A model generated the notes under the pieces. The model made no database searches and was not told the DNA's origin. It worked only from the letters and a program-made list of their open reading frames with translations. Shown here piece by piece: positions 35,307 through 45,646 of a DNA stretch of 64,000 bases (positions are counted from its first letter, which is position 1; each line of letters opens with the position of its first letter). Position numbers and translations under genes: made by a program. Origin of the DNA: Burkholderiales bacterium (GTDB lineage: Bacteria > Pseudomonadota > Gammaproteobacteria > Burkholderiales > Burkholderiaceae_C); assembly GCA_016213205.1 (NCBI GenBank), contig JACRAZ010000005.1:1-64000 (forward strand), given 5' to 3'.

Positions 35307-36833
35307 CTACTGGAAGGCCACCTCGGCAAAGCTGCGCAGCTTGCGGCTGTGGAGCTGGTCCATGCGCTGGCGGCGCAGCAGCTCGATCGCGCGCATGCCG
35401 ATGCGCAGGTGCTGGTCCACCCGCTCGCGGTAGAACTGATTGGCCATGCCGGGCAGCTTGATCTCGCCGTGCAGCGGCTTGTCGCTCACGCACAGCAAGG
35501 TGCCGTAGGGCACGCGGAAGCGGAAGCCGTTGGCGGCAATGGTGGCGCTCTCCATGTCCAGCGCCACCGCGCGGCTCTGGCTGAAGCGGCGCTCGGGGCC
35601 CGGGTGCGGCAGCAGCTCCCAGTTGCGGTTGTCGGTGGAGGCCACGGTGCCGGTGCGCAGGATGCGCTTCAACTCGAAGCCGGTGAGCTGGGTCACATCG
35701 GCCACCGCCTGCTCCAGCGCGCGCTGCACCTCGGCCAGCGGCGGGATCGGCACCCACAGCGGCAGCTCTTCATCGAGCACATGGTCCTCGCGCACGTAGC
35801 CGTGGGCCAGCACGTAGTCGCCCAGCTGCTGCGTGTTGCGCAGGCCGGCGCAGTGGCCCAGCATCAGCCAGGCATGCGGGCGCAGCACGGCAATGTGGTC
35901 GGAGATGTTCTTCGCGTTGGCCGGGCCCACGCCGATGTTGACCATCGTGATGCCGGTGCGGTCCGGCCGCATCAGGTGGTAGGCCGGCATCTGCGGCAGG
36001 CGCGGCGGCGGAGCGCCGTGCTCGTCATCGGGCTCGGCGGCGGCGCCGGGCCGGCGCGTCACCACGTTGCCGGGCTCGACGAAGGCGACATAGCCGTCGC
36101 TCTCCTGCGCATGCTCGGGCAGGTCGTCGAGCAGGCCGCCCTGGCCCAGCGGCTTGGCCATCAGCTCGTGCCCCATGCGCACGAATTCGTCGATGTAGAA
36201 CTGGTAGTTCGTGAACAGCACGAAGTTCTGGAAGTGCTCGGGTGCGGTGCCGGTGTAGTGGCGCAGCCGGTGCAGCGAGTAGTCCACCCGCGGCGCGGTG
36301 AACAGCGCCAGCGGCTGCGGCTCGCCGGGGCGCAGCTCCTGCGTGCCGTTGGCGATGCCGTCGTCCATCGCGGCCAGGTCGGGCAGGTCGAACAGGTCGC
36401 GCAGCAGCAGGCGCCGGTCCAGGGACATCGTGCCCTCGATGTGGTCGTGCTGCGCAAACGAAAAATGGATCGGGATCGGCTGGCTCGACAACCCCACCTC
36501 CAGCGGCCCGCCGTGGTTCTTCAGCAGCAGGTCGAACTGCTCGCGGTAGTAGTCGGCGAACAGGTCGGGCCGTGTCAGCGAGGTTTCGTACACGCCGGGG
36601 CCGGCCACGAAGCCGAAGGACAGGCGTGAATCGGCGCGCGCCACGGTGTCGGTGCGCACCCGCACGAAGGGGTAGCAGGCGCGCACGCGCTGGGCCGGCG
36701 TGTTGCCGGCCACGAAGTCCTGCAGCGATTGGCGCAGGTGCGCGATGCCGCTGGCGTAGATGGTGGCGGCGTGGGCCAGCGCGGCCCCGGCCTCGGTGAA
36801 GCTCTGGGTGGTGATCAGCGTCGGGCTTGTCAT
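35307..36833 (-). CDS. amn: AMP nucleosidase
   Basis: A 508-residue enzyme hydrolysing AMP to adenine and ribose 5-phosphate in purine salvage. The N-terminal AMP nucleosidase domain (about 1-190, [27 protein letters not shown]) is followed by a phosphorylase-family catalytic domain with [26 protein letters not shown] and the ribose-binding [34 protein letters not shown]. Slightly longer than E. coli Amn (about 484). The residue following the motif [13 protein letters not shown] is conserved in the family. Divergent from coaX. Confidence 0.93.
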   Translation of the reverse strand: MTSPTLITTQSFTEAGAALAHAATIYASGIAHLRQSLQDFVAGNTPAQRVRACYPFVRVRTDTVARADSRLSFGFVAGPGVYETSLTRPDLFADYYREQFDLLLKNHGGPLEVGLSSQPIPIHFSFAQHDHIEGTMSLDRRLLLRDLFDLPDLAAMDDGIANGTQELRPGEPQPLALFTAPRVDYSLHRLRHYTGTAPEHFQNFVLFTNYQFYIDEFVRMGHELMAKPLGQGGLLDDLPEHAQESDGYVAFVEPGNVVTRRPGAAAEPDDEHGAPPPRLPQMPAYHLMRPDRTGITMVNIGVGPANAKNISDHIAVLRPHAWLMLGHCAGLRNTQQLGDYVLAHGYVREDHVLDEELPLWVPIPPLAEVQRALEQAVADVTQLTGFELKRILRTGTVASTDNRNWELLPHPGPERRFSQSRAVALDMESATIAANGFRFRVPYGTLLCVSDKPLHGEIKLPGMANQFYRERVDQHLRIGMRAIELLRRQRMDQLHSRKLRSFAEVAFQ

Positions 36834-36970
36834 GGCTCATTTTGCCCGCAACACCTGGTGCCCGGGCGACAGGCGCGTTACGACGCCGCCTGCTACGCTA
36901 CGCGGCCATGTGCCCCCTGCCCGAGCGTCCGGCGGGCCGGTGGCCGAGGGGCGTTGCCCGAAGGGTTTCC

Positions 36971-37738
36971 ATGAGCTTTCTCGCCATCGACATCGGCAAT
37001 ACGCGCCTGAAGTGGGCGTTGTACGGTTCGCCCCAGCCCGGCGCCGCCGTGCTGGCCCAGGGGGCGGTGTTCCTCGAAACCATCGACCAGCTGGCCGAGG
37101 GTGAATGGAAGCACCTGCCCGCGCCGGCCAGCATGCTGGGTTGCAACGTCGCCGGCGACGCGATCCGCCGCCGCGTGGAGGAGCAGCTCGAGCTGTGGGA
37201 CATCGAGCCGCGCTGGGTGGTGTCCAGCGCGCATGCCGGTGGCATCACCAACGGCTACGACCACCCCAGCCGGCTGGGCACCGACCGCTTCGTGGCGCAG
37301 ATCGGCGCACGCCACCACGTGGTGGCGCACGGCCCGCCGCGGCCGGTGCTGGTGGTGATGATCGGCACCGCGGTGACGGTGGACGCGATCGACACCGAGG
37401 GCAAGTTCCTCGGTGGCTTGATCCTGCCGGGCCACGGCATCATGCTGCGCGCGCTGGAAAGCGGCACCGCCGGCCTGCGCGTGCCCACCGGCGAGGTGGT
37501 GCCCTTCCCCACCAACACCAGCGACTGCCTCACCAGCGGCGGCACCTATGCCATCACCGGGGCGATCGAACGCCTGCACCGCCACCTGGCGCAGCACTGC
37601 GGCCAGCGGCCGGTGCTGTTGATCAGCGGCGGTGCGGGCTGGAAGGTGGCGCCGTACCTGGACATCGGCCACGAGCTGATCGACACCCTGATCTTCGACG
37701 GCTTGCTGGCCCTGCAGTCGCACCGGCTCGCGCTCTGA
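36971..37738 (+). CDS. coaX: Type III pantothenate kinase
   Basis: A 255-residue kinase for the first step of CoA biosynthesis, of the acetate/sugar kinase fold. Phosphate-1 motif [15 protein letters not shown] (residues 3-17), [14 protein letters not shown] with the catalytic Asp, [14 protein letters not shown] (phosphate 2), and [22 protein letters not shown]. The ATG at 36971 follows GAAGGG; an upstream frame from 36827 would overlap the amn gene and lacks homology. No birA lies next to it in this window, unlike many Burkholderiales. Confidence 0.92.
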   Translation: MSFLAIDIGNTRLKWALYGSPQPGAAVLAQGAVFLETIDQLAEGEWKHLPAPASMLGCNVAGDAIRRRVEEQLELWDIEPRWVVSSAHAGGITNGYDHPSRLGTDRFVAQIGARHHVVAHGPPRPVLVVMIGTAVTVDAIDTEGKFLGGLILPGHGIMLRALESGTAGLRVPTGEVVPFPTNTSDCLTSGGTYAITGAIERLHRHLAQHCGQRPVLLISGGAGWKVAPYLDIGHELIDTLIFDGLLALQSHRLAL

Positions 37739-37796
37739 TCCTCGCTGGGCGGCGGGGTGCCTGCGGGCCGTGCGCTTGGGGTGGCGGCGCGCCGGC

Positions 37797-38615
37797 TCAG
37801 GGCGGCGGCTCTGCCCGGTGGCGCGCCAGCGCCAGCTCGCGCCGCAGGTCGGCGATCTCCTGGCGCAGGGTGTTCATCTGGTGGTGCACGTCACGCAGGA
37901 TCTCGCGTTCGATCACCCGTTCCTCGGTTTCCACCCAGTGGGCGGCGATCGCGGCCGTCACGAGCGACAGCACACCGAAGCCCAGCAGCACCACGAAGAA
38001 CGAGAAGATCTTCGCCGCCGGCGTGGTGGGGTACACGTCGCCGTAGCCCACGGTGGCGGCGGTGACGAAGGCCAGCCACAGGCCCTCGCCGAGCGTGGGG
38101 GTCGTCGGCTCCAGCCACCAGTAGCCCACGCCGCACAGCACCAGCACGCCAGCGGCCATCACCAGCAGGTAGGCCAGCCCGCCGCGGGTGATCAGGCGCT
38201 GCATGGCCCACACGATGCGCACCAGGCTCAGGAAGGCCACCACCAGCCGCAGCCACACGGCCACGCTGCCGGCGTCGCCGGCCGGCAGGGCCGCGGCCAG
38301 CAGCAGGCCGGGCACCAGCACCAGGTCCAGTGGGTTGGACAGCAGGTGCATCGCCAGGCTGCCGGTACGCCAGCCGGTGTGCAGCAGCGCCGCCGCCGTG
38401 ACGCCGGCGGCCAGCAGGTAGGCCATGGCCGGCAGCAGGCGTGGCCCGGCTTCGAGCAGATCGGCATAAAACGCCGGGGTGGTGGCACACAGGCTGGCCA
38501 CCACGGGCCACCGCCATCGCAACTCGACCACCCGCGCACGCACCGCCTCGCGGGGAGCCAGGCGCAGGCCCCACAACATGTGGCGTGCGAAGCGCTGGGA
38601 CAACTGCTTCATCAT
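37797..38615 (-). CDS. Voltage-gated-like potassium channel
   Basis: A 272-residue membrane protein with about six hydrophobic segments (45-205). The pore loop WLAFVTAATVGYGDVYPTT carries the K+ selectivity filter TVGYGD. The voltage-sensor-like fourth segment RLVVAFLSLVRIVWAMQRLI has few charges. The C-terminus (about 225-265) is a coiled coil (VIEREILRDVHHQMNTLRQEIADLRRELALARH), a likely tetramerisation tail. A small K+ (or cation) channel is the best call; gating is unknown. Confidence 0.85.
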   Translation of the reverse strand: MMKQLSQRFARHMLWGLRLAPREAVRARVVELRWRWPVVASLCATTPAFYADLLEAGPRLLPAMAYLLAAGVTAAALLHTGWRTGSLAMHLLSNPLDLVLVPGLLLAAALPAGDAGSVAVWLRLVVAFLSLVRIVWAMQRLITRGGLAYLLVMAAGVLVLCGVGYWWLEPTTPTLGEGLWLAFVTAATVGYGDVYPTTPAAKIFSFFVVLLGFGVLSLVTAAIAAHWVETEERVIEREILRDVHHQMNTLRQEIADLRRELALARHRAEPPP

Positions 38616-38698
38616 GCTGCCCCCAGGCTAGCGCAGCCCCCCGGGCCTCCGCGTTGACGCGGGTCATGCGCCAGCCCGGCGCGCCGTCGGCGGCGCGT

Positions 38699-40036
38699 TC
38701 AGAGGATGTAGCGCGAGAGGTCCTCGTTGCGCGACAGCTCGCCGAGCTTGGCATCCACCGCCGCGGCGTCGATGCGGATGGTCTGGCCCTCGAGCCGTGG
38801 CGCGTCGAAGCTCACCTCGTCGAGCAGGCGCTCCATCACCGTGGCGAGCCGGCGCGCACCGATGTTCTCGGTGCGCTCGTTCACGTCGAAGGCGATCTGC
38901 GCCAGCCGGCGGATGCCCTCGGGCGCGATCTCCAGCGTCACGCCCTCGGTGGCCAGCAGCGCCTGGTACTGCTTGATCAGGCTGGCGTGGGTGCTGGTGA
39001 GGATGGCCTCGAAGTCGTCCACCGACAGCGAGGTGAGTTCCACGCGGATCGGGAAGCGCCCCTGCAGCTCGGGGATCAGGTCGCTGGGCTTGGCCAGGTG
39101 GAACGCGCCCGAGGCGATGAACAGGATGTGGTCGGTCTTGACCATGCCGTGCTTGGTGGTCACCGTGGTGCCTTCCACCAGCGGCAGCAGGTCGCGCTGC
39201 ACGCCCTGGCGCGAGACCTCGGCACCGCCGTGCTCGCTGCGCGAGGCCACCTTGTCGATCTCGTCGATGAACACGATGCCGTTGTTCTCGGCGTTGGCCA
39301 GGGCCTGGGTCTTGATGTCCTCGTCGTTCACCAGCTTGGCGGCCTCTTCCTCGACCAGCAGTTTCTGCGCCTCGGCGATCTTGAGCTTGCGCGTCTTCTT
39401 CTTGCCGCCGCCCAGCTGCGAGAACATGCCCTTCAACTGCTCGGCCATCTCCTCCATGCCGGGCGGGGTCATGATCTCCATCGCGGCGCGCGGTTCGGCC
39501 AGCTCGAGCTCGATCTCCTTGTCGTCCAGCGCGCCTTCACGCAGGCGCTTGCGCATCACCTGGCGTGCCGTGTTGTCCGACGGGGCCGGTGCGGCGGTGG
39601 CGCCGAAGCCCAGCTCGGTGCGGGGCGGGGGCACCAGCACGTCGAGGATGCGTTCTTCGGCCGCGTCTTCGGCGCGGGCACGCTGGCGCCGCATCGCGGC
39701 CTCGCGCTCCTGCTTCACCGCCATGTCCACCAGGTCGCGCACGATGGTGTCCACGTCCTTGCCCACATAGCCCACCTCGGTGAACTTGGTGGCCTCCACC
39801 TTGATGAAGGGCGCATCGGCCAGCCGGGCCAGCCGGCGCGCGATCTCGGTCTTGCCCACGCCGGTGGGGCCGATCATCAGGATGTTCTTCGGCGTGATCT
39901 CGCTGCGCAGCTTCTCGTCCACCTGCTGGCGGCGCCAGCGGTTGCGCAGCGCGATGGCCACCGCGCGCTTGGCCGCGTCCTGGCCCACGATGTGGCGGTC
40001 GAGTTCCGACACGATCTCCTGCGGCGTCATGCTCAT
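38699..40036 (-). CDS. hslU: ATP-dependent protease ATPase subunit HslU
   Basis: A 445-residue AAA+ unfoldase that feeds substrates to HslV. Walker A is GPTGVGKTE (about 57-65), the pore loop is GYVGKD, Walker B is [10 protein letters not shown], sensor 2 is NIGARRL, and the conserved C-terminal EDLSRYIL docks into HslV. The insertion (I) domain lies at about 110-240 and is Glu/Lys-rich. The ATG at 40036 overlaps the hslV stop by four bases. The heat-shock-regulated order hslV-hslU is conserved. Confidence 0.97.
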   Translation of the reverse strand: MSMTPQEIVSELDRHIVGQDAAKRAVAIALRNRWRRQQVDEKLRSEITPKNILMIGPTGVGKTEIARRLARLADAPFIKVEATKFTEVGYVGKDVDTIVRDLVDMAVKQEREAAMRRQRARAEDAAEERILDVLVPPPRTELGFGATAAPAPSDNTARQVMRKRLREGALDDKEIELELAEPRAAMEIMTPPGMEEMAEQLKGMFSQLGGGKKKTRKLKIAEAQKLLVEEEAAKLVNDEDIKTQALANAENNGIVFIDEIDKVASRSEHGGAEVSRQGVQRDLLPLVEGTTVTTKHGMVKTDHILFIASGAFHLAKPSDLIPELQGRFPIRVELTSLSVDDFEAILTSTHASLIKQYQALLATEGVTLEIAPEGIRRLAQIAFDVNERTENIGARRLATVMERLLDEVSFDAPRLEGQTIRIDAAAVDAKLGELSRNEDLSRYIL

Positions 40037-40581
40037 TCGAGCACCTCGATGGTGTGGTTCTGGTTCGTATAGATGCACAGATCGCCCGCGATGGTGAGCG
40101 CCTGCTTCACGATGTCCTGGGCCGACATCTCGGTGTTCTGCAGCAGGGCCCGGGCGGCGGCCTGGGCATAGGCGCCGCCGGAGCCGATCGAGATCAGGCC
40201 CAGCTCGGGTTCCAGCACGTCGCCGTTGCCGGTGATGATGAGGCTGGCCTCGCGGTCGGCCACCGCGAGCATGGCCTCCAGCCGGCGCAGCACGCGGTCG
40301 GTGCGCCAGTCCTTGGTGAGCTCGATCGCGGCGCGCACCAGGTGGCCCTGGTGCTTCTCGAGCTTGGCCTCGAAGCGCTCGAACAGCGTGAACGCGTCGG
40401 CCGTGGCGCCCGCAAAGCCGGCCAGGACCTGGTCGCGGTGCAGGCGCCGCACCTTGCGTGCACTGGCCTTGACGACGATGTTGCCCAGCGTGACCTGGCC
40501 GTCGCCGCCCAGCGCGACTTGCCAGCCGGTGGGCGTCTGCCGCCGCACGCTGACGATGGTGGTGCCGTGGAAGGGTTCCAT
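40033..40581 (-). CDS. hslV: ATP-dependent protease peptidase subunit HslV
   Basis: A 182-residue proteasome-like Ntn hydrolase. After removal of the MEPFHG propeptide the catalytic Thr of TTIVSVRR is exposed. [22 protein letters not shown] and [15 protein letters not shown] are family signatures. The propeptide here is longer than the single Met of E. coli, so processing is predicted. Lies 57 bases after the STAS-like gene and is coupled to hslU. Confidence 0.96.
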   Translation of the reverse strand: MEPFHGTTIVSVRRQTPTGWQVALGGDGQVTLGNIVVKASARKVRRLHRDQVLAGFAGATADAFTLFERFEAKLEKHQGHLVRAAIELTKDWRTDRVLRRLEAMLAVADREASLIITGNGDVLEPELGLISIGSGGAYAQAAARALLQNTEMSAQDIVKQALTIAGDLCIYTNQNHTIEVLE

Positions 40582-40638
40582 GGAATGTCCGGGAAAGCGG
40601 GTGGGGGAGAGGGCGCGCCGGCCGCGCGGCCGGCCAGG

Positions 40639-42483
40639 TCAGTCTCGGAGGACCTGGACCCGCGCGTGCTCGTTGATGCCCATCGCGCCGAAGAACAGCG
40701 CGACCAGCCGGTGCGCGTCGGTGAAGGTGACGCTGCGGTTCTGGCTGCGCTTGGCGAGCACCCAGTTCAGCAGGTCGCCGGCGGCGATGAAGTCCACGCG
40801 GATCAGGCGTGCGCAGGAAACATTGACCAGCGGGGCTTCGGCCAGCTGGCTGTCGATGCGGGTGAGCGTGGGGCCGATGTCGCCGATGAGCTGGCCCGAG
40901 AGGTCGACGCTGGCCACCTGCTGGCCGCCTTGCGCGTCGTCCAGCAGGCTCGATTCCATGAATCCGGTGGAAACCTCGCTGACGATGGACAGCGGCGGCG
41001 CCGCGGTGGAGTGGCCGCCGCCGCTGACGCGCACCACGCACTCGGTGCGCTCCCAGGACGGGGGCGACACCTCGTAGGTGACGCAGTAGTCGATGGCGGT
41101 TTCGTCGAACTGGTCGGGCCGATTGGCCAGGCGCAGGGCTTCCAGGCGTGCCATCCAGAAGGCCGGGTCGGCATCACGCACGCCGGTGGGGGCGGCCTCG
41201 GCCAGCGCGGTGAGCAGCGAATCGCCGGCCTGCCAGCGCATCTCGACCCGCTGCTTGGCCCATTGGCGGAACAGCTCGGTCAGCTGCGAGGCCGCCTCGG
41301 CCTCCACACGCTGCAGGCCGGACCAATCGAGCACCCAGGGCAGCGGCAGCTGCAGCGTGGTGGAGCGCAGCTTGGCCACGGCGTCGATGTCCAGCACCTC
41401 GGCGCAGACCCAGCCCACGTCGCCGCCCGAGGGGCGCACCGAACGTGGCTTGCCTTCCTCGGCCGCGGCGGCCTCGGCCACCCGCTTGGGCAGCGAATAC
41501 CACTGCGGCGACGAGCTGCCGAACAGGTTGGCGTAGTCCAGCGCCAGGCCTTCGAACTTCATCTGCTGGCCGGTGGCGCGGTACAGGTCGAACAGCACGT
41601 GCCAGGTCTCGGGGTGCTCGTAGCGCGGTGCGGCCGGGGCCACCAGCTGCGTCAGGGCATCCTCGCAGTGGCCGAAATCGGCGTTCGCGAAGGCGATCAC
41701 GGCTTCGTCGAGTTCGGGGTCGTGCACGACCTCGCTCACCTCCACCGCCGGGCCGGTGACCGGGTCGTCCACCGCCGGCCGCCGCGCAGGTGGCAACGGC
41801 GCGACCGGCTTGGCCGGCGGAGCGGCGGGTGCGGCCGCCGTTGCTCGGGTGGGTGAGGCCGGGGGCGCCGTGGCACCCGGCCGCGCCGTGGGCGAGGGCG
41901 GGTTCAGCGGCGCAAAGCCGCTGCCCATCACCGCCGGGGCCGGTGCGGCTGGCGGCGGCACATCGAACTCGGGCAAGGGCGGCAGCGCCGGCAGGCGCTC
42001 GCCATCGTCGGCCTCGTCGTCGGACGAAGCGGCCTGGCTTCCATCGCCGGCCAGGCTCACCGGCTGCGTGGGCGCACTGTAGAAGGCGGCCGAACGGCGC
42101 GAGGAACCCGGTGCACGGAACCCCTCGCCGACCATCTGCTGCTCGATCTCGTCGATCTTGGCCTTGACCTGCACGTCCTGGCGGGCCACCGGCTCGGGCA
42201 GGCGCACCTCGGAATCGTCGATGCGCGAGTTGCCACCCAACGCGGCCAGCTGCTCGGGCGACAGGCCCTCGCGGCGCAGCCGACGCAGCATGTCGAATTC
42301 GCGCTTGCGCACGAAATCGTTGCGCCGCTTGCGCTCGACCATGGCCTTGAGCTCTGAGCGCTCGATGTCCAGGTCACGGCTGTCTTCCTGGCGCGAATTG
42401 ATGTCGGACCAATCCGTCGCCGGATTGGCGACGAACCGCACCACCTTGCGCAGGAAGCTTTCGCCGTCCTTGGGATCCGCCAT
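40639..42483 (-). CDS. Large STAS-like domain protein of the dksA-hslVU operon
   Basis: A 614-residue cytoplasmic protein. The N-terminal ~150 residues are charged and helical ([37 protein letters not shown]). A Pro/Ala-rich linker at about 165-250 is followed by a C-terminal region (about 260-614) containing a STAS-like segment: [35 protein letters not shown], and [39 protein letters not shown]. Similar proteins occur at this place in Burkholderiales; their function is unknown. No phosphorylatable anti-anti-sigma Ser can be fixed. It starts 15 bases after dksA. Confidence 0.75.
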   Translation of the reverse strand: MADPKDGESFLRKVVRFVANPATDWSDINSRQEDSRDLDIERSELKAMVERKRRNDFVRKREFDMLRRLRREGLSPEQLAALGGNSRIDDSEVRLPEPVARQDVQVKAKIDEIEQQMVGEGFRAPGSSRRSAAFYSAPTQPVSLAGDGSQAASSDDEADDGERLPALPPLPEFDVPPPAAPAPAVMGSGFAPLNPPSPTARPGATAPPASPTRATAAAPAAPPAKPVAPLPPARRPAVDDPVTGPAVEVSEVVHDPELDEAVIAFANADFGHCEDALTQLVAPAAPRYEHPETWHVLFDLYRATGQQMKFEGLALDYANLFGSSSPQWYSLPKRVAEAAAAEEGKPRSVRPSGGDVGWVCAEVLDIDAVAKLRSTTLQLPLPWVLDWSGLQRVEAEAASQLTELFRQWAKQRVEMRWQAGDSLLTALAEAAPTGVRDADPAFWMARLEALRLANRPDQFDETAIDYCVTYEVSPPSWERTECVVRVSGGGHSTAAPPLSIVSEVSTGFMESSLLDDAQGGQQVASVDLSGQLIGDIGPTLTRIDSQLAEAPLVNVSCARLIRVDFIAAGDLLNWVLAKRSQNRSVTFTDAHRLVALFFGAMGINEHARVQVLRD

Positions 42484-42498
42484 GGGCTTGCTGCTGCC

Positions 42499-43299
42499 TC
42501 AGTCGCCGAACATCTTTTGCTTCATTTCGCGGCGCTGCTGGGCCTCGAGCGAAAGCGTGGCGGTCGGGCGTGCCAGCAGGCGGCCCAGGCCGATGGGTTC
42601 ACCGGTTTCGTCGCAATAGCCGTAGTCGCCGGCCTCGATGCGGCTGAGCGACTGCGAGATCTTCTTCAGCAGCTTGCGCTCGCGGTCGCGGGTGCGCAGC
42701 TCCAGCGCGTGTTCTTCCTCGATGGTGGCACGGTCGGCCGGGTCGGGCACGATGGAGGTGTCCTCGCGCAGGTGTTCGGTCGTCTCGCCGGCATTGGACA
42801 GCAGGTCGTCCTTCAGGGCCTGCAGCCGGGCGCGGAAGAAATCGAGCTGCTTCTCGTTCATGTACTCGGCCTCGGGCATGGCCATCAGCTCGGGCTCGGT
42901 CAAGTCGCGGCCGGCCTTGGTCTTCCAGGCATTGGCCAGCTTGGGGTCCGCCTTGACGGCGGGCTTCACAGTTTCCATGGGTTCGGGAAATCCACGCGCG
43001 GGTGGCTTGGGAGGAGAAAAACGCTCGGAAAAGCGGTTGGTCGCAGGCGCCGAGGGCGTGGGGGTGGCGGCCGCTGGGTGCGCCGCCGGTGCCGCGGCAG
43101 CGCTGCTGCCGGCCGGGGCGGCCTTGGCCGTGCTGGGCTTGGCGGTGCTGGGCTTGGGGGTGGTTTTTGCCGCCGCTGTCTTGGCCGGCTCCGTCTTGGG
43201 GGTCTTGGCAACTGCAGGCGCGGGCGCCGGGGCCGATGCCCCCTTGCGGGGGGCGGCGGGCTTTTCGGGGGCCGGGCTCTTGACCGAGGTCTTGCTCAC
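42499..43299 (-). CDS. dksA: RNA polymerase-binding transcription factor DksA with long N-terminal tail
   Basis: A 266-residue DksA homologue; E. coli DksA is 151. The coiled-coil and globular part occupy the last ~130 residues: EAEYMNEKQLDFFRARLQALKDDLL, DPADRATIEEEHALELRTRDRERKLLKKI with the D-x-x-D/A tip, then GDYGYCDETGEPIGLGRLLARPTATLSLEAQ. Only one of the four zinc-finger cysteines remains, as in other alpha/betaproteobacterial Cys-poor DksA proteins. The first ~130 residues are Lys/Pro/Ala-rich and probably disordered. The start is the GTG at 43299 with GAGGAG upstream. A TATAAA-like -10 is at 43321-43326. First gene of the dksA-STAS-hslV-hslU unit. Confidence 0.9.
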   Translation of the reverse strand: MSKTSVKSPAPEKPAAPRKGASAPAPAPAVAKTPKTEPAKTAAAKTTPKPSTAKPSTAKAAPAGSSAAAAPAAHPAAATPTPSAPATNRFSERFSPPKPPARGFPEPMETVKPAVKADPKLANAWKTKAGRDLTEPELMAMPEAEYMNEKQLDFFRARLQALKDDLLSNAGETTEHLREDTSIVPDPADRATIEEEHALELRTRDRERKLLKKISQSLSRIEAGDYGYCDETGEPIGLGRLLARPTATLSLEAQQRREMKQKMFGD

Positions 43300-43412
43300 T
43301 TCGGGACTCCTCGCAGTGGCTTTATACCTGTTAACTGCCGTGACCTGTGTTGAAACAGCGTCGTTTTGGGCGCGCGGATTGTAGCCACGGCATCCTGCCG
43401 TTGTGCTGACGA

Positions 43413-44486
43413 TCAGACCAGGCAGCCTTCCAGCCCCTGCAGGAGGATATCCCGGGGCAGGTCGATGCCGATGAACACCATCTTGCTGATCTTCTTTTCG
43501 CCTGGTTGCCACTTGGGCCCCAGGTCGCTGCCCATCAGCTGGTGCACGCCCTGGAAGATGACCTTGCGCTCGCTGCCCTTCATGTTCAGCACGCCCTTGT
43601 AGCGCAGCATCTTCGGGCCGTAGACCTGCACGATCGAGCCGAGGAAGTCTTCCAGCTTGGCGGCGTTGAAGGCCCGATCGGCACGGAAGACGAAGGACTT
43701 CACGTCGTCGTCGTGCGCATGGTGGTGCGGGTGGTCGCAGTGCTCGCCATGCTCATGATCGTGGTCGTGGTCGTGGTCGTGGTCATGGTCGTGGTCATGG
43801 TGATGGTGGTGGTCGTGCTCCTCGGCGGCCAGGAACTCGGGGTCGATCTCGAGCTTGGCGTTGAGGTTGAAGCCGCGCAGGTCGAACACCTTGGCCAGCG
43901 GCACTTCGCCGAAGTGCACCCGCTGCTGGGGTGCCCGCGGGTTCATGTGCTTGATGCGGTGGGCCAGCGCGTCCACCTCCGCTGCCGGCACCAGGTCGGT
44001 CTTGCTGATGAAGATCTGGTCGGCAAAGCCCACCTGGCGGCGCGCCTCCTGGCGCGTGTCCAGCTGCTGGTCGGCATGCTTGGCGTCCACCAGGGTCAGG
44101 ATCGAGTCGAGCAGGTAGCTCTCGGCGATCTCGTCGTCCATGAAGAAGGTCTGCGCCACCGGGCCGGGGTCGGCCAGGCCGGTGGTCTCGATCACCACCC
44201 GGTCGAAGGCCAGCTCGCCCTTGCGGCGCTTCTCGGCCAGGTCGGACAGCGTCGAGCGCAGGTCTTCGCGGATCGTGCAGCAGACGCAGCCGTTGCTCAT
44301 CTGGATGACCTGCTCGTTGGTGTCGGCCACCAGGATGTCGTTGTCGATGTTCTCCTCGCCGAACTCGTTCTCGATCACGGCGATCTTCTGGCCATGGGCC
44401 TCGGTGAGCACACGCTTGAGCAGCGTGGTCTTGCCCGAGCCCAGAAAGCCCGTCAGGATGGTTGCGGGAATCAGACCGTTTGACAT
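43413..44486 (-). CDS. CobW/COG0523 GTPase with His-rich metal-binding loop
   Basis: A 357-residue G3E-family GTPase, likely a zinc or other metal metallochaperone. Walker A is GFLGSGKTT (13-21). The CXCC metal motif is NGCVCCTIRED (about 64-75), Walker B is in VVIETTGLADP, and the guanine motif is SKTDL. A His/Asp repeat at about 225-260 (HDHDHDHDHDH and HPHHHAHDDD) should bind several metal ions. The C-terminal CobW_C domain ends with WQPGEKKISKMVFIGIDLPRD. A truncated copy of its 5' end lies upstream (44543-44617). Confidence 0.9.
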   Translation of the reverse strand: MSNGLIPATILTGFLGSGKTTLLKRVLTEAHGQKIAVIENEFGEENIDNDILVADTNEQVIQMSNGCVCCTIREDLRSTLSDLAEKRRKGELAFDRVVIETTGLADPGPVAQTFFMDDEIAESYLLDSILTLVDAKHADQQLDTRQEARRQVGFADQIFISKTDLVPAAEVDALAHRIKHMNPRAPQQRVHFGEVPLAKVFDLRGFNLNAKLEIDPEFLAAEEHDHHHHHDHDHDHDHDHDHDHEHGEHCDHPHHHAHDDDVKSFVFRADRAFNAAKLEDFLGSIVQVYGPKMLRYKGVLNMKGSERKVIFQGVHQLMGSDLGPKWQPGEKKISKMVFIGIDLPRDILLQGLEGCLV

Positions 44487-44542
44487 GGCAGTTTCTCAGG
44501 CAGTGTGGCGTAGGTGAGCGGAGGACGGGCTTCGGCGAAGGC

Positions 44543-44617
44543 TCACGTCCGCTCAGCGGACGTGACGCCGCAGCCAAAGCCGGTGAGGATGGTGGCGGGG
44601 ATCAGTCCTTGTGACAT
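44543..44617 (-). pseudogene. Truncated 5' copy of the CobW gene
   Basis: A 24-codon frame reading MSQGLIPATILTGF then GCGVTSAERT and stop. The first 14 residues match the start of the intact CobW protein 57 bases downstream (MSNGLIPATILTGF) except one, and then all homology ends right at the P-loop. It keeps its own GGAG ribosome binding site. It looks like the remnant of a tandem paralogue removed by deletion, or a duplicated leader. A 21-base palindrome spans the break. Confidence 0.7.
44544..44564. repeat. 21-base palindrome at the end of the CobW remnant
   Basis: CACGTCCGCT-C-AGCGGACGTG is a perfect 10-1-10 inverted repeat covering the point where the remnant stops matching its paralogue. 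It may be a deletion scar, an operator or a terminator hairpin; no U-tract is present. Confidence 0.55.
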
Positions 44618-44755
44618 GGGGTGCTCCGGCAGGGCGCGGCGGTTCGTCAAGGGGCGGGAGGATAGACCAGTGCGGGCCCGCCTGCCGCCGAAGGGGTGGC
44701 AGGCGGCGCCTGCGCATCGGGTATTCTCTGCCCACTTCCACTGCCGACACCCATC

Positions 44756-45646
44756 GTGTCCGAACCGCCCCCCAGTCGGCCGCGCCATGCGCAGGCCGCA
44801 CCCGCCCTGGCCGACAAGCGCGGCTTCTTCGAGCGGTTGGTCGAATTCCTTTCTCCCGGGCCGGACACCCGTGACGAGCTGATCGAGACGCTCGCCAGCG
44901 CCGAACAGCGCGAACTCATCGCGCCGGAATCCCGCATCATGCTCGAGGGCGTGATCCGCATGGCCGACCTCACGGCCGGCGACGTGATGGTGGCCGCGCC
45001 GCGCATGGACCTGCTGGACATCGAGTCGCCTTACGACGAGCTGCTCAACGCCGTGATCGAGACCAGCCACTCGCGCTTTCCGGTCTACGAAGGCCAGCGC
45101 GAGAACATCATCGGCATCCTGATGGCCAAGGACCTGCTGAAGCTGCAGCGCGCCCCCGAGCTGAACCTGCGCACGCTGCTGCGGCCGGCGGTGTTCGTGC
45201 CCGAATCGAAAAACCTCAACGAGCTGCTGCGCGACTTCCGCTCCAACCGCAACCACCTGGCGATCGTGATCGACGAGTTCGGCAACACCGCCGGGCTGGT
45301 GACGATCGAGGACGTGCTGGAAGAGATCGTCGGCGAGATCGAGGACGAGTTCGACGACGACGAGGTCGAGAGCGGCATCTACACGCTGGCCGACGGCAGC
45401 CACCGGGTGGCCGGCGACACCTTGATCACCGCGGTGAACCAGGCCTTCGGCGTGGCCTTGCCGGCGGAAGATTTCGACACCATCGGCGGCCTGGTGGCGC
45501 ACGAGCACGGCCGGGTGCCGCGGCGCGGCGAGGCGGTGGTGGTGGGCGGGCTCAATTTCCACGTGATGCTCACGCGCGGCGGCGCGGTGCGCTGGTTCAA
45601 GGTGTCGCGCGCGGCTTCCGCCGACGCCGACGACGCCAGCGCTTGA
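44756..45646 (+). CDS. corC: CorC/HlyC family CBS-domain protein
   Basis: A 296-residue cytoplasmic protein of the CorC (YbeX) type, linked to Mg2+/Co2+ efflux and ribosome/envelope homeostasis. Two CBS domains (about 80-135, AGDVMVAAPRMDLLDIESP, and 145-205, VFVPESKNLNELLRDFRSNRNHLAIVIDEFG) precede a C-terminal CorC_HlyC transporter-associated domain (DFDTIGGLVAHEHGRVPRRGE). There is no membrane DUF21 domain, as expected for CorC. The GTG at 44756 is the most likely start. It overlaps lnt by four bases, the conserved corC-lnt pair. Confidence 0.9.
   Translation: MSEPPPSRPRHAQAAPALADKRGFFERLVEFLSPGPDTRDELIETLASAEQRELIAPESRIMLEGVIRMADLTAGDVMVAAPRMDLLDIESPYDELLNAVIETSHSRFPVYEGQRENIIGILMAKDLLKLQRAPELNLRTLLRPAVFVPESKNLNELLRDFRSNRNHLAIVIDEFGNTAGLVTIEDVLEEIVGEIEDEFDDDEVESGIYTLADGSHRVAGDTLITAVNQAFGVALPAEDFDTIGGLVAHEHGRVPRRGEAVVVGGLNFHVMLTRGGAVRWFKVSRAASADADDASA

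Noticed and set aside
43741..43805. Tandem GTG/CAT-rich repeat that looks like a microsatellite
   Set aside because: It encodes the His-Asp metal-binding loop of the CobW-like protein in frame, so it is coding sequence.
44679..44705. An 8-bp stem (CGCCTGCC / GGCAGGCG) as terminator between the CobW remnant and corC
   Set aside because: It lies between divergent genes where no transcript should end and has no U-tract; likely chance in GC-rich DNA.
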